Shown: positions 50,443-59,502, numbered from the stretch's first letter. The stretch: DNA of 64,000 bases from Fredricksoniimonas sp964643325 (GCA_964643325.1 CAZXSE010000004.1:39181-103180); one strand, 5' to 3'. Translations and numbers: made by a program. Notes: generated by a model from the sequence alone, not told the origin.

Positions 50443-50967
50443 ATGCGCAAGCTGACCCATGCCCAGATCGTCAAGCGCCAGGTTTCGCGCAGCTGTCAGC
50501 CGCGCGTGCCTGTTTCCGTTGTGCTTGATAATATCCGCAGCCTGAACAATGTGGGCGCTATTTTTCGTACGGCCGACGGGGCGGGGATCGAGAAGCTCTG
50601 GTTGTGCGGGATCACCGGATATCCGCCGCGCGGCGAGATCGCCCGGACAGCCCTGGGCGCCGAAGAGAGCGTAGCCTGGGAGTATGCCCGGGATGTCGCC
50701 GGCGTGGTCAGGGACCACAAGGCGCGCGGATACCAGATCGTCATCCTTGAACAGATCGAAGGAGCTGTTGCGCACGACAGGTTCGTTCCATCGGGGCCTG
50801 TGTGCCTTGTTGTCGGCAATGAAGTGGACGGCGTTTCCGAACCGCTCCTGGAGCTGGCGGACGCGGCCATCGAGATCCCGATGTCAGGGGTCAAGAATTC
50901 GCTCAATGCCGCGGTCGCTTTCGGCGTTGCCGTCTTTCATGTGAGCCAGGCGCTGCGCCGTAACTAG
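50443..50967 (+). CDS. TrmH/SpoU-family RNA 2'-O-methyltransferase
   Basis: 174-residue SPOUT methylase. Motif 1 LDNIRSLNNVGAIFRTADG, motif 2 LVVGNEVDGVSE and motif 3 IEIPMSGVKNSLNAAVAFGV form the SAM knot. Lacks the N-terminal RNA-binding extension of RlmB. Target (tRNA or rRNA) unknown. Begins 4 bases after the peptidase stop. Confidence 0.9.
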   Translation: MRKLTHAQIVKRQVSRSCQPRVPVSVVLDNIRSLNNVGAIFRTADGAGIEKLWLCGITGYPPRGEIARTALGAEESVAWEYARDVAGVVRDHKARGYQIVILEQIEGAVAHDRFVPSGPVCLVVGNEVDGVSEPLLELADAAIEIPMSGVKNSLNAAVAFGVAVFHVSQALRRN

Positions 50968-51009
50968 ATGATGCATGGGAACTTGCGCAGGCAGGGTGCA
51001 AGATTTTGT

Positions 51010-51037
51010 TTGACGATTTCCTGTTTCGTCATACAAT
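51010..51037 (+). promoter_or_regulatory. Promoter before the 62-residue gene
   Basis: TTGACG (51010-51015), 16-base spacer, TACAAT (51032-51037). Confidence 0.6.
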
Positions 51038-51072
51038 AAAGTCGGATTTTAACAGGAAAGGTGTTGTGCTTT

Positions 51073-51261
51073 ATGGATCGCGAAAAGCTTCTTCAGGATA
51101 AAGAGGTCGTTGAAGAGATCAACCGTCACAAGTGGCTCAAAAGCGAGATGGTCGGTTATGACGTCGGCTTTGACGCTGCTGCCCGCGACTGGTTCGAGAA
51201 TTTTGCGGCCGCCTGGATCGCGCATCATAACAAAGACAACAGGTTAAAGTTCAAAAGGTAA
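51073..51261 (+). CDS. Small acidic-to-neutral helical protein, unknown function
   Basis: 62 residues: DREKLLQDKEVVEEINRHKWLKSEMVG, then AARDWFENFAAAWIAHH and a basic end (LKFKR). It has its own promoter and AGGAAAGG upstream. GTG at 51061 is an alternative start four codons earlier. No family recognised; a similar helix appears in some small regulatory proteins, but that is not evidence of function. Confidence 0.65.
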   Translation: MDREKLLQDKEVVEEINRHKWLKSEMVGYDVGFDAAARDWFENFAAAWIAHHNKDNRLKFKR

Positions 51262-51333
51262 AAGTTCCCTGCCGCATCCCGCACTCCTTGTACATATTAT
51301 ATTTACAATCCAGGAATGAAAGGAACAGCTCTC

Positions 51334-52086
51334 ATGTCGCATTATAAGATCGTTCTCATCCGTCACGGGGAAAGTACATGGAATAAAGAGAACCGTTTTA
51401 CCGGATGGGTGGATGTTGACCTTGCGCCCACGGGCATGCAGGAGGCCGAAGAGGCCGGCGATGTCCTGAAGAAAGAAGGTTATGTGTTCGATCTCGCGTA
51501 CACATCGCTGTTGCGCCGCGCCAACAAAACGCTTAATACCGTTCTCGACAGGACGGACCTTTTATGGATACCCGTGAAAAAGACCTGGCGCCTGAACGAG
51601 CGTCATTACGGAGCATTGCAGGGGCTGGACAAGGCGGACACTCTTAAGAAATACGGCGAGGAGAAATTCAAGCAGTGGCGCCGCAGTTATGATGTTCCGC
51701 CGCCGCCGTTGTCCAAGGACGATGCCATGTATCCGGGCAAGGACCCGCGTTACGCGGATGTGGCGCCGGAAGAGCTTCCTTTAACAGAATGCCTGAAAGA
51801 TTGCGTCGGACGCGTACTGCCGTATTGGTTCGTCGAGATCGTGCCCCAGATCCTTCAGGGCCGCAAGATCATCATCGGCGCTCATGGTAATTCATTGCGC
51901 GCGCTGGTCAAGCACATCAAAGGCATCAGTGACGCGGACATTGCGCAGCTGAACATCCCGACCGCGGTCCCGCTGGTCGTCGAGCTGGACAAGGACCTTA
52001 AGTTCGTGAAAGATTATTATCTCGGCGATCAGGCCAAGATCCAGGCCAAGATCGCGGGTGTGGCCAATCAGGGAAAAGCTAAATAA
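51334..52086 (+). CDS. gpmA: 2,3-bisphosphoglycerate-dependent phosphoglycerate mutase
   Basis: Interconverts 3- and 2-phosphoglycerate. Phospho-histidine in VLIRHGESTWNKENRFTGWVDVDL, RLNERHYGALQG, and the second His in IIIGAHGNSLRALVKH. 250 residues. ATG at 51334 has AAAGGAA upstream; an ATG at 51316 lies near the predicted transcription start (TACAAT 51304-51309). Confidence 0.95.
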   Translation: MSHYKIVLIRHGESTWNKENRFTGWVDVDLAPTGMQEAEEAGDVLKKEGYVFDLAYTSLLRRANKTLNTVLDRTDLLWIPVKKTWRLNERHYGALQGLDKADTLKKYGEEKFKQWRRSYDVPPPPLSKDDAMYPGKDPRYADVAPEELPLTECLKDCVGRVLPYWFVEIVPQILQGRKIIIGAHGNSLRALVKHIKGISDADIAQLNIPTAVPLVVELDKDLKFVKDYYLGDQAKIQAKIAGVANQGKAK

Positions 52087-52091
52087 CGCAG

Positions 52092-52442
52092 ATGCAGGCC
52101 GCAGATATAGAAGAATTGTTCATCCGTTCCTCGGGCCCTGGCGGGCAGAATGTCAACAAGGTCGCTACCTGTGTTGTCTTGAAACATGTCCCGACGGGGA
52201 TCATGGTCAGGTGCCAGGAGTTCCGCACCCAGCACCAGAACCGTGTCCGCGCGCGGGAGCTTTTGTTGCTTGAGCTGGCGCGCCGCCGGCGCGGGGAAGA
52301 ACAGCGCAAGCGTTCGGCACGCGAGAAAAAGCGCCGTCAGTCGCGCGGCCGCAGCAGGGCGGGCAAGGAGCGCGTGTTGGAGCATAAACACAGGACTGCG
52401 CAGAAGAAAAGCAGCCGCCGCCGTGTCAGCCCCCAAGAGTAG
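52092..52442 (+). CDS. Stand-alone GGQ-domain release-factor-like protein (ribosome rescue)
   Basis: 116 residues: the catalytic GGQ domain (FIRSSGPGGQNVNKVATCVVL, RCQEFRTQHQNRVRA) followed by a long Arg/Lys-rich tail, as in ArfB/YaeJ and mitochondrial C12orf65-type factors. It lacks codon-recognition domains, so it probably hydrolyses peptidyl-tRNA on stalled ribosomes. Begins 5 bases after gpmA. Confidence 0.88.
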   Translation: MQAADIEELFIRSSGPGGQNVNKVATCVVLKHVPTGIMVRCQEFRTQHQNRVRARELLLLELARRRRGEEQRKRSAREKKRRQSRGRSRAGKERVLEHKHRTAQKKSSRRRVSPQE

Positions 52443-52452
52443 GAAGGATGTG

Positions 52453-52480
52453 TTGAATTTCTTTTTACGGTTGTTATAAT
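52453..52480 (+). promoter_or_regulatory. Promoter, predicted near-leaderless start
   Basis: TTGAAT (52453-52458), 16-base spacer with TGT just before TATAAT (52475-52480). The ATG at 52491 is 10 bases after the -10 box with no Shine-Dalgarno. Confidence 0.65.
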
Positions 52481-52490
52481 GCAACCCATC

Positions 52491-54101
52491 ATGATCAGTG
52501 GACTCATCAAGAGAATTAATATTTGGTACGCGGCCCTTACGGCAGCAATTTTGCTGGGGGTCGTTTTTCGTTTGTACGGCCTTGGCAGTAATGGCATTTT
52601 CTTTTACGATGAGGCGCTTTATCTCAATCACTCTCTTCCGGGGCTTGAGTTTTTCAGCCGCATGCGCCTCGTCGGCGCTGATGATATTCTCAAGGCCTTT
52701 CTTGCATACCTGCAATTCCCGCTGAACTTCACCAAGCCCGTATGGATACTGATCGTTGATTCCCGTTATTTGTTCACGCACCTGACGGACTGGGATTATG
52801 CCAAGTACGCCGCGTGTTCTTTTGGGATCGCGACGCTGCCGTTGGCGTTCCTGTTCGCGAAGAGGTTTTTTAATTCATATCAGATCGCCTGTCTGTCAAC
52901 GGCCATCCTGGCCCTCTTGCCGGCGCATGTCTTTTATTCCCGTCTGGGCCTTCAGGAGGCCTGCAGCACTTTCCTGGTCCTGGCCGGGTTCTATTGTTAT
53001 CTGTTCCCGAGGGAGTTCGGCAAAAGGACCTTTGTGGCGGGACTCTTTTTTGCGCTGGCCTATCTGGCCAATTACCGCCTGATCATCCTTCCCGTTCTTT
53101 TGCTGGCGAGTGAATTGTGGTGGGGGCTCCTTCAGAAAGAAGGCCTCCGTTACAGGCATTGGGTGTGGACGATGATGACATTTCTTATTGTCTTGGTCAT
53201 TGTCGGATCGATGATGGGGGGAACACAGCTGCGTTATACGTTCGCGTGGATATTCCATCAGCAGGACATGGCAGCGGCCAAAAGGATGTGGGGAGAGGCG
53301 TTCGCTTACCCGTATTATCTTTTCCGGCTCGAGGGGGTCGTGCTGGCGTCGGCATTCTTTGCGTCTGCCCGTCTGTTGATCTCGCGCCGGTGGAAGCTTG
53401 CCTGGCCGTTCGTTCTGGTCCTGGCGCAAATGGCCATTTTTACACTGGCTTCCGACAGAGGCGCCCGCTATATCGCGATCGTCCTGCCTTTTTTGGCCAT
53501 GGCTTCTGCGGCGGCGATCTGGACGGCGTATCAGGATATTCTTCATCCGAAGAAAAAGGCGGCTTTTCTGTTCTTGCTGATCGCGATGTTCCTGGGTTTT
53601 ATTGTGAAGGATATTCCGCTGATCACGGCCAGGTCGGCATACCGTCCGTCGGTGGAATACCTGCTGGCAAAAGGCCGGGGCGTGAAGTTCCTTTCCACCC
53701 AGGAGATCGTGCAAAGGCTTTACTGCCACGATCGCGGCAACATCGTGCCTGCTCCCGAGGATTTCGGGATGTTCCTTAAGCATTACACCGGCGGTTACCG
53801 TTATCTTATTATTGATCCGCAGGCGTATATCGCTTACACCGGCAATGAGTACAAGTGGGGATTGCCGCTAAAGGATCACATGGGTTTTATCGACAAGAAC
53901 GCGCCGCCTGAAAAAACATTCACGCATTTTAATCGTGCCGTTATGGAGCGCGTGGTGTTCGAGCACAGCGACAATCTCTGGCAATCGATCGCATTCCTGA
54001 ATTCGGCTGATCTTGCCCGGATGTCGTCGCTGCGGATCTATGATCTTTCGAGGATCGTGCCAGCCATGTCAGCGTTCGCCCAGAAGGCCCGTCGTGAATA
54101 A
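52491..54101 (+). CDS. GT-C membrane glycosyltransferase (second PMT/GT39-like)
   Basis: About 536 residues, ~11 membrane helices. The loop GIFFYDEALYLNHSL supplies the conserved Asp/Glu; LPAHVFYSRLGLQEACSTFLVLAGFY and YLANYRLIILPVLL fit the GT39-like fold. The ATG at 52479 lies inside the -10 box, so the in-frame ATG at 52491 is the better start. Similar in layout to the gene at 46678, but of a different sequence. Acceptor unknown. Confidence 0.78.
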   Translation: MISGLIKRINIWYAALTAAILLGVVFRLYGLGSNGIFFYDEALYLNHSLPGLEFFSRMRLVGADDILKAFLAYLQFPLNFTKPVWILIVDSRYLFTHLTDWDYAKYAACSFGIATLPLAFLFAKRFFNSYQIACLSTAILALLPAHVFYSRLGLQEACSTFLVLAGFYCYLFPREFGKRTFVAGLFFALAYLANYRLIILPVLLLASELWWGLLQKEGLRYRHWVWTMMTFLIVLVIVGSMMGGTQLRYTFAWIFHQQDMAAAKRMWGEAFAYPYYLFRLEGVVLASAFFASARLLISRRWKLAWPFVLVLAQMAIFTLASDRGARYIAIVLPFLAMASAAAIWTAYQDILHPKKKAAFLFLLIAMFLGFIVKDIPLITARSAYRPSVEYLLAKGRGVKFLSTQEIVQRLYCHDRGNIVPAPEDFGMFLKHYTGGYRYLIIDPQAYIAYTGNEYKWGLPLKDHMGFIDKNAPPEKTFTHFNRAVMERVVFEHSDNLWQSIAFLNSADLARMSSLRIYDLSRIVPAMSAFAQKARRE

Positions 54102-55125
54102 AGGCGGGCTTTTATGCCGCCGCGCTCCTGTTCTTGTTGCCATGATGGCCCTGATCACGAGCGCCGCGCCGTCGCACGCGCGGGTAGATCGTTTTGAGCA
54201 AGCGAGATCTTATTTCGGGACACAGGTGCGCGTGACGGTATGCCACGCGGCATCAGACCTTGGCCGGGCCGAGAGCGCGGCCGCTTCTGTGTGGCAGCGG
54301 TTCGCCGGCATCCACGGCCGCATGAATGCATTTGATCCGGCGAGTGATGTATCTGCAGTTAATGCCGCCGGTGGCCAGGATGTGGCAGTTCACGCGGATG
54401 TTCACCGGCTTTTGTCCCGGTCGAAAGAATATGCGCAGGTGACCGGCGGGGCCTTTGATGTTACAGCCGCTCCGTTGACGGTTTTGTGGAGGCGCGCGGG
54501 CAAGGAAGACGCCCTGCCGACAACCGAAGAGATATCCCGGGCAAGGCAGCTCGTCGGGGCGGAGCGCATCGAACTCCTGGCACAGAGCCGTGTTCGTGTC
54601 CCGGATGGCATGACCGTCGATCTTGGCGGCGCTGCCGCGGGATTCGCGGCTGATGAAGCTGCGAGTATCTTCCGCGCGTCGGGGTTCAGCGATTTTATGG
54701 TCGATGCGGGAGGCGAGATCTATGCCGCGGGCGTTTCATGCGAAGGCAGGCCGTGGCGCGTTGGTATCAATGATCCTGCCGCCCCGGGGTATGTGCGCGG
54801 GCTTGTTGAGCTCAAGGATCAGGCGCTCAGCACTTCCGGAAGTTATGAAAAGTATGTGACTGTCCGGGGAGAGCGCTTTTCGCACATCATTAACCCTGTC
54901 ACGGGTTATCCCGCCGCCGGAGCCGTGAGCGCGACGGTGATCGCGCCTGATGCGTTGGCTGCGGATGTTCTTTCGACGGCATTGTGCGTGCTGGGCCCGG
55001 GGCCGGGGATCAGGTTGATCGATGATCTGGGGGCCGGGTATGCCGCCATGCTGATGATCGCGGACGGGAATGCGCTTGAAGAAGTCCGGTCATCGGGTTA
55101 TGCTAGTTTCGAAGTACGGCCATAG
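54094..55125 (+). CDS. apbE: ApbE-family FAD:protein FMN transferase
   Basis: Exported enzyme that attaches FMN to Thr residues of flavoproteins such as Nqr/Rnf subunits. Signal peptide ~ residues 1-30 (VLVAMMALITSAAPSHA). Conserved GGAFDVTAAPL, VDLGGAAAGFAADEA, VDAGGEIYAAG, STSGSYEKY and SHIINPVTGYP. The GTG at 54094 (8-base overlap with the glycosyltransferase) gives the right signal peptide; an in-frame ATG at 54013 does not. About 343 residues. Confidence 0.93.
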   Translation: MNKGGLLCRRAPVLVAMMALITSAAPSHARVDRFEQARSYFGTQVRVTVCHAASDLGRAESAAASVWQRFAGIHGRMNAFDPASDVSAVNAAGGQDVAVHADVHRLLSRSKEYAQVTGGAFDVTAAPLTVLWRRAGKEDALPTTEEISRARQLVGAERIELLAQSRVRVPDGMTVDLGGAAAGFAADEAASIFRASGFSDFMVDAGGEIYAAGVSCEGRPWRVGINDPAAPGYVRGLVELKDQALSTSGSYEKYVTVRGERFSHIINPVTGYPAAGAVSATVIAPDALAADVLSTALCVLGPGPGIRLIDDLGAGYAAMLMIADGNALEEVRSSGYASFEVRP

Positions 55126-55137
55126 AGGGGCTTTTCC

Positions 55138-55953
55138 ATGAAACAATATCTTGATCTGGTGCGCCACGTCCTTGAACACGGTGAAGAGAAGAAAGACCGT
55201 ACCGGGACCGGGACCGTTTCCGTGTTCGGGTATCAAGCCCGGTATGACCTGCGCGAGGGCTTTCCTCTTGTTACGACAAAAAAAGTCCTTTTTGACGCCG
55301 TGGTCCGGGAATTGTTGTGGTTCCTGCGCGGGTCCGTTAATATCAATGACGGGCTTAAGGCGTACACGCCCATTTGGAACGCCTGGGCCGATCCGCAGGG
55401 GGAATTGGGCCCGATCTACGGATATCAGTGGCGCAAGTGGGAGAAGTTCGTCTGGGACGGGAAGGCACAGGCTTATCAGAAACAGTATTGTGACCAGATA
55501 TCCCAGGTCATCAGCATGATCAAGAAGACGCCGGACTCGCGCCGGCTCATTGTCAGCGCCTGGAATGTGGCTGATATCGACCGCATGGCCCTGCCGCCGT
55601 GCCACTGCTTCTTTCAGTTCTATGTCATTAACGGCCGGCTGGATTGCCAGCTGTACCAGCGCTCGGCGGATATTGCGCTGGGCGTGCCGTTCAACATCGC
55701 CAGTTACGCGCTTCTCATGAGCATGGTCGCGCGTGAATGCAGGCTTACGCCGGGCGTCTTTGTTCACACGCTCGGCGACGCGCACATTTATCTGAATCAT
55801 GTCGACGGGCTCAAAGAGCAGCTTGCACGCGCGCCAAAGCCTTTGCCCGCGCTGCAGCTGGCTGATAAGAAAGTCCTTGAATACACATTCGAGGACATTG
55901 CGCTCACCGGGTATGAGCATCACCCGTTCATTAAATTCCCTATCGCGGTGTGA
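55138..55953 (+). CDS. thyA: Thymidylate synthase (ThyA)
   Basis: Methylates dUMP using 5,10-methylene-THF. Catalytic Cys in ALPPCHCFFQFYV, dUMP Arg in RRLIVSAWNVADI, QRSADIALGVPFNIASYALL and the C-terminal FPIAV end. 271 residues. GAGGGG ribosome-binding site. It makes dihydrofolate, which the next gene product recycles. Confidence 0.97.
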   Translation: MKQYLDLVRHVLEHGEEKKDRTGTGTVSVFGYQARYDLREGFPLVTTKKVLFDAVVRELLWFLRGSVNINDGLKAYTPIWNAWADPQGELGPIYGYQWRKWEKFVWDGKAQAYQKQYCDQISQVISMIKKTPDSRRLIVSAWNVADIDRMALPPCHCFFQFYVINGRLDCQLYQRSADIALGVPFNIASYALLMSMVARECRLTPGVFVHTLGDAHIYLNHVDGLKEQLARAPKPLPALQLADKKVLEYTFEDIALTGYEHHPFIKFPIAV

Positions 55954-55955
55954 AT

Positions 55956-56489
55956 ATGACAAAAGGCTTTGCGATCATAGCGGCGCTGGACCAGGAGCGG
56001 GGTATTGGCAAGAACGGGACCATGCCCTGGCAGCTCTCTGCTGATCTTAAGCATTTCAGGGAGATCACAACAGCCCCGGCCGGAAGCCCGCCAAGCGTTG
56101 TTATTATGGGCAGAAAGACCTGGGAGTCGATACCTGAAAAGTTTAGGCCTTTGCCGGGACGGTTGAATGTTGTGATCACCAAACAAAAAGAGTATTGTTT
56201 GCCCGGAAATGTGGAGAAAGTGGGCTCTTTGGATGTGGCCATTAGCAAGTTCTGCAATGCTTCCAGCGAGTTATTTGGCGATGTCTTTGTTATTGGAGGG
56301 GCTGGTATTTTTGCCGCGGCGATCGCTCATCCTTTGTGCACAAAGCTATATCTGACAGAGATCTACGATAAATTCAATTGCGATGTTTTCTTTCCCGGGA
56401 TCCCGTCCTGTTTTATAGAGACGCAGCGTTCTCCAAGGTTTCAAGAAAATAAGAAAATGTTTTCTTTCTTGAGCTTGACAAGGGGCTAG
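55956..56489 (+). CDS. folA: Dihydrofolate reductase
   Basis: Reduces dihydrofolate with NADPH. GFAIIAALDQERGIGKNGTMPWQLSADLKHF, MGRKTWESIPEKFRPLPGR, VIGGAGIFAAAIAH and LTEIYDKFNCDVFFP are typical. 177 residues. ATG start just after the thyA stop; a GTG at 55950 overlapping that stop is also possible. The thyA-folA pair is classical. Confidence 0.95.
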   Translation: MTKGFAIIAALDQERGIGKNGTMPWQLSADLKHFREITTAPAGSPPSVVIMGRKTWESIPEKFRPLPGRLNVVITKQKEYCLPGNVEKVGSLDVAISKFCNASSELFGDVFVIGGAGIFAAAIAHPLCTKLYLTEIYDKFNCDVFFPGIPSCFIETQRSPRFQENKKMFSFLSLTRG

Positions 56490-56756
56490 CGCCTCTTTTT
56501 GTATCCATCTGAAGTCATACTCCTGCATATACTTACATCCCTGATAAGCTTACGTCATTTTTATGACGCTCAAAAGGAAACGTTTTCTTTTGAAAAGCAT
56601 TACTCCTGTAAGCCGTTGTAGCACATAGGTATGAGATGAATATGGGGCTTTTTCTGAGAGGTGTTTTATTAAAATTAATGTCGTAAAAGACTTTCCTGGA
56701 GGGTATACTCTCACACAGACGGTTGGTTATGTTGATAGCCTTGTAGAAGGTGTCTT
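56490..56756. other. Gene-free spacer with two small hairpins
   Basis: AT-rich spacer with no open frame. CGTCAT-TTTT-ATGACG (56553-56568) and TCAAAAG...CTTTTGA (about 56570-56594) form adjacent hairpins without a T-run. TATACT (56704-56709) could be a -10 box for the EAL gene, but I see no good -35. Confidence 0.4.
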
Positions 56757-57929
56757 ATGCTTGGCAATGACAGAAGACAGATCCTTGTCGTTCATCATGA
56801 ATTGAATTATGTCAACAAACTGATCCAGCTGCTGCAGGGCCGCGGTTTTGATGTCTTTACAGCGGCCTCGGGACAGGGCGCCCTGCAGAAGGCGGCGTCG
56901 CTTGATATTGATCTTATCATCCTGGGCGCGGATATACAGGACCCGGGAAGCCTCGAGGTTTGTCAGCGCCTCAAGAACAACCGCCGCACCGAACACATCC
57001 CGCTCATCCTTCTTACTGTTGATTCCGAATCCAAAGAACGCGTCAGGGGCTATCATTGCGGCGCGGACGATTGCCTGCACCAGGCTTTTGATTATGAAGA
57101 ACTGTTCGCGCGCATGGAAGCATTATGGCGTCGGGGAAACGGCGAATTCAAGGACCTTCGGGCGGGGCGCCAGCGCGAGGTCAGGCAGGAGGTTGCTCGC
57201 ATCATCGAACAAAAGCTCATTGACCCGCATTTTCAGCCGATTTATTTCGTTAGTCCTTTCAGGCTCTTCGGCCTTGAAGTCCTGAGCCGCCCATCGGCGG
57301 GGTCGTTCATCAAGAATGCCGACGAGCTTTTTAATTCGGCCATGAAGTATGACATGTACTATGAACTGGAGATGATGTGCTGGAAGAAGGCCGTGGCCAT
57401 GGTCGCTTCGCGCACCCGCAACGAGAACCTTTTCTTCAATTGCAGTCCGCACATGGTCGAGAATTCAAAGTTCCCCATGGTGCGCGACGTCTTTGAGCAG
57501 GGCCAGATCCCTTTTGACCGGATCATCCTCGAGATCACAGAACGCTCGGCCATCAGTCAGTATGATGTCTTTTTCGGGCAGCTGCAGCAATACCGCGAAC
57601 AAGGGTTCAGTTTTGCGATCGATGATGTTGGCGGCGGTTACGCCAGCCTTGAGTCGATCGTCGCCACCAAGCCGGAGATCGTCAAGATCGACGCGCATAT
57701 CGTCAGGGACCTGCATCGCGACGGCGTTAAGCAAAGCATCATCCGCTTCATCGTGGCATTCTGCAAGGAGAACCAGATCATCTCCATTGCCGAGGGCGTC
57801 GAGACCAAGGAAGAGATGGATGCGGTGACCGCCCTTGGTGTTGATGCCGTCCAGGGGTATTACCTTTACCGCCCCACGCCGGAGTTCAACATCCGCGAGA
57901 TCAGGGACCTGTGCGTCGCTTTCTCCTGA
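56757..57929 (+). CDS. Pseudo-receiver plus EAL c-di-GMP phosphodiesterase
   Basis: 390 residues: receiver-like domain (~7-125), then an EAL domain (~150-390). The receiver lacks its phosphoacceptor (Gly57 for Asp in LIILGADIQ), has His13-His14 for the acidic pair and Gln for the late Lys (LHQAF). The EAL domain looks active: EVLSR in place of EALLR keeps the Glu; FNCSP Asn, LEITE, AIDDVGGGYASLES, VKID, IAEGVET and QGYYLYRP are intact. It should cleave c-di-GMP with phosphorylation-independent input. Confidence 0.9.
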   Translation: MLGNDRRQILVVHHELNYVNKLIQLLQGRGFDVFTAASGQGALQKAASLDIDLIILGADIQDPGSLEVCQRLKNNRRTEHIPLILLTVDSESKERVRGYHCGADDCLHQAFDYEELFARMEALWRRGNGEFKDLRAGRQREVRQEVARIIEQKLIDPHFQPIYFVSPFRLFGLEVLSRPSAGSFIKNADELFNSAMKYDMYYELEMMCWKKAVAMVASRTRNENLFFNCSPHMVENSKFPMVRDVFEQGQIPFDRIILEITERSAISQYDVFFGQLQQYREQGFSFAIDDVGGGYASLESIVATKPEIVKIDAHIVRDLHRDGVKQSIIRFIVAFCKENQIISIAEGVETKEEMDAVTALGVDAVQGYYLYRPTPEFNIREIRDLCVAFS

Positions 57930-57972
57930 GCATCTTTTCCAATAAATCCTGCGCAACCCACCGCGGCTACGA

Positions 57973-57978
57973 TATAAT
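57973..57978 (+). promoter_or_regulatory. -10 box of malQ, predicted leaderless start
   Basis: Perfect TATAAT ending 6 bases before the malQ ATG (57985); the predicted start is the ATG itself. No ribosome-binding site and only a weak -35. Confidence 0.55.
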
Positions 57979-57984
57979 CATCCC

Positions 57985-59484
57985 ATGATATTGAAACGTT
58001 CCAGCGGCATCCTGTGCCACATATCATCGTTACCGTCGGCGTACGGCATCGGCGATTGCGGGCCTGAGGCCTGCCGCTTTGCCGATCTCCTGCACCGGTC
58101 GCGGCAGCGGTACTGGCAGGTCCTTCCGCTCAATCCTGTTGATGCCGCTCTCGGCCATTCACCCTACAGCAGTTGTTCCGCGTTCGGCGCCAATACGCTG
58201 CTCATCAGTCCCGAGCTGCTTTACCGGGGAGGACTGTTGACGCGTCAGGACCTTGAGGCATGCCGCCTTCCAGGCGCCGGGAATGTTCCGTTCGAGGAGG
58301 TCCATGACCGTAAGGCATGGATGATCGCGCGGGCTTATGCCGCCTATAAAAGGCAGTGGTTCAAGTCGCGCGCCTTTGATGATTTTTGCGCGGCCGAGCG
58401 GGCCTGGCTTGATGATCATGCGCTTTTTGTGGTGATCAAACGCCGCATGCAGCATGCCGGATGGTTCGAGTGGCCTGTGGAGTTAAGGGACCGCCATCCG
58501 CGGGCGCTTGAAGTGATCCAGGGCGAGCTTGCCGAAGAACTGCGGCAGGAGAAGTTCGCGCAATTTGTTTTTTATCATCAGTGGCACGGGCTCAAGCGCC
58601 ATTGCCGCCGGCGCGGCATCGGCCTCGTCGGAGATATTCCGATCTATGTGAATTACGACAGCATGGATGTCTGGCGCGCCCCGGGCTTTTTCAAGCTGGA
58701 CAAGGACCGGCGCCCTGTGGTCGTGGCGGGCGTGCCGCCGGATTATTTCAGTAAGGACGGCCAGCGCTGGGGCAATCCTGTTTACAACTGGGACGCGCTG
58801 AAGAAGGATGGATTTTCCTGGTGGATCGAACGCCTGAGGCATGAGCTCAAACTTTTCGACCTGGTGAGGATCGATCATTTCCGCGGATTTGCCCAGTGCT
58901 GGGAGATCCCCGCGTCAGAACCTACGGCCGTGCGCGGCGCATGGCGGGATGTTCCGGGCGAGGCGCTTTTCGAAGCGGTCCGCAAGGAATTCCCGTCGAT
59001 GCCGATCATTGCCGAGGACCTTGGCGTGATCACGCCCGATGTGGACGCGCTGAAGGAGAAGTTCGGATTGCCGGGCATGCATGTGCTCATGTTCGCGTTC
59101 CATAACGAGTACAAGAAAAGCAGGGACCTTCCGGAGAACTCGACGCCGCTCAGCGTTGTTTACACCGGAACGCACGACAACAATACCATCCGCGGATGGT
59201 TCACCCATGATGTGACCCCTGTTGAAAAAAAGAACATGCGCGAATATTTCGGGCGTGACATCACGCTCGACGAAGTCAACTGGGCCATGATCGAGCTGGC
59301 CATGCGTTCCCAGGCGGCGCTTGCGCTGATCCCCTTGCAGGACATTTTGGGCCTCGGAACAGAAGCCAGGATGAACACACCTTCCACGCCCCAGGGCAAC
59401 TGGCGCTGGCGCATGACCCCTGGCGCATTCACGCCGGAACTCATGAGGCGCTTGTCCGCGCTGACCGCCAAGGCCGGCCGCTAA
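57985..59484 (+). CDS. malQ: 4-alpha-glucanotransferase (amylomaltase)
   Basis: GH77 enzyme of 499 residues that transfers alpha-1,4-glucan segments. RSSGILCHISSLPSAYGIGDCG, YWQVLPLNP, SPYSSCSAFGANTLLISPELL, VRIDHFRGF (nucleophile Asp), IIAEDLGVITPDV (acid Glu) and VYTGTHDNNTIRGW. With GlgA it implies glycogen or maltodextrin turnover. Predicted leaderless. Confidence 0.96.
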   Translation: MILKRSSGILCHISSLPSAYGIGDCGPEACRFADLLHRSRQRYWQVLPLNPVDAALGHSPYSSCSAFGANTLLISPELLYRGGLLTRQDLEACRLPGAGNVPFEEVHDRKAWMIARAYAAYKRQWFKSRAFDDFCAAERAWLDDHALFVVIKRRMQHAGWFEWPVELRDRHPRALEVIQGELAEELRQEKFAQFVFYHQWHGLKRHCRRRGIGLVGDIPIYVNYDSMDVWRAPGFFKLDKDRRPVVVAGVPPDYFSKDGQRWGNPVYNWDALKKDGFSWWIERLRHELKLFDLVRIDHFRGFAQCWEIPASEPTAVRGAWRDVPGEALFEAVRKEFPSMPIIAEDLGVITPDVDALKEKFGLPGMHVLMFAFHNEYKKSRDLPENSTPLSVVYTGTHDNNTIRGWFTHDVTPVEKKNMREYFGRDITLDEVNWAMIELAMRSQAALALIPLQDILGLGTEARMNTPSTPQGNWRWRMTPGAFTPELMRRLSALTAKAGR

Positions 59485-59502
59485 GAAAATACCGAATTCC
59501 TT

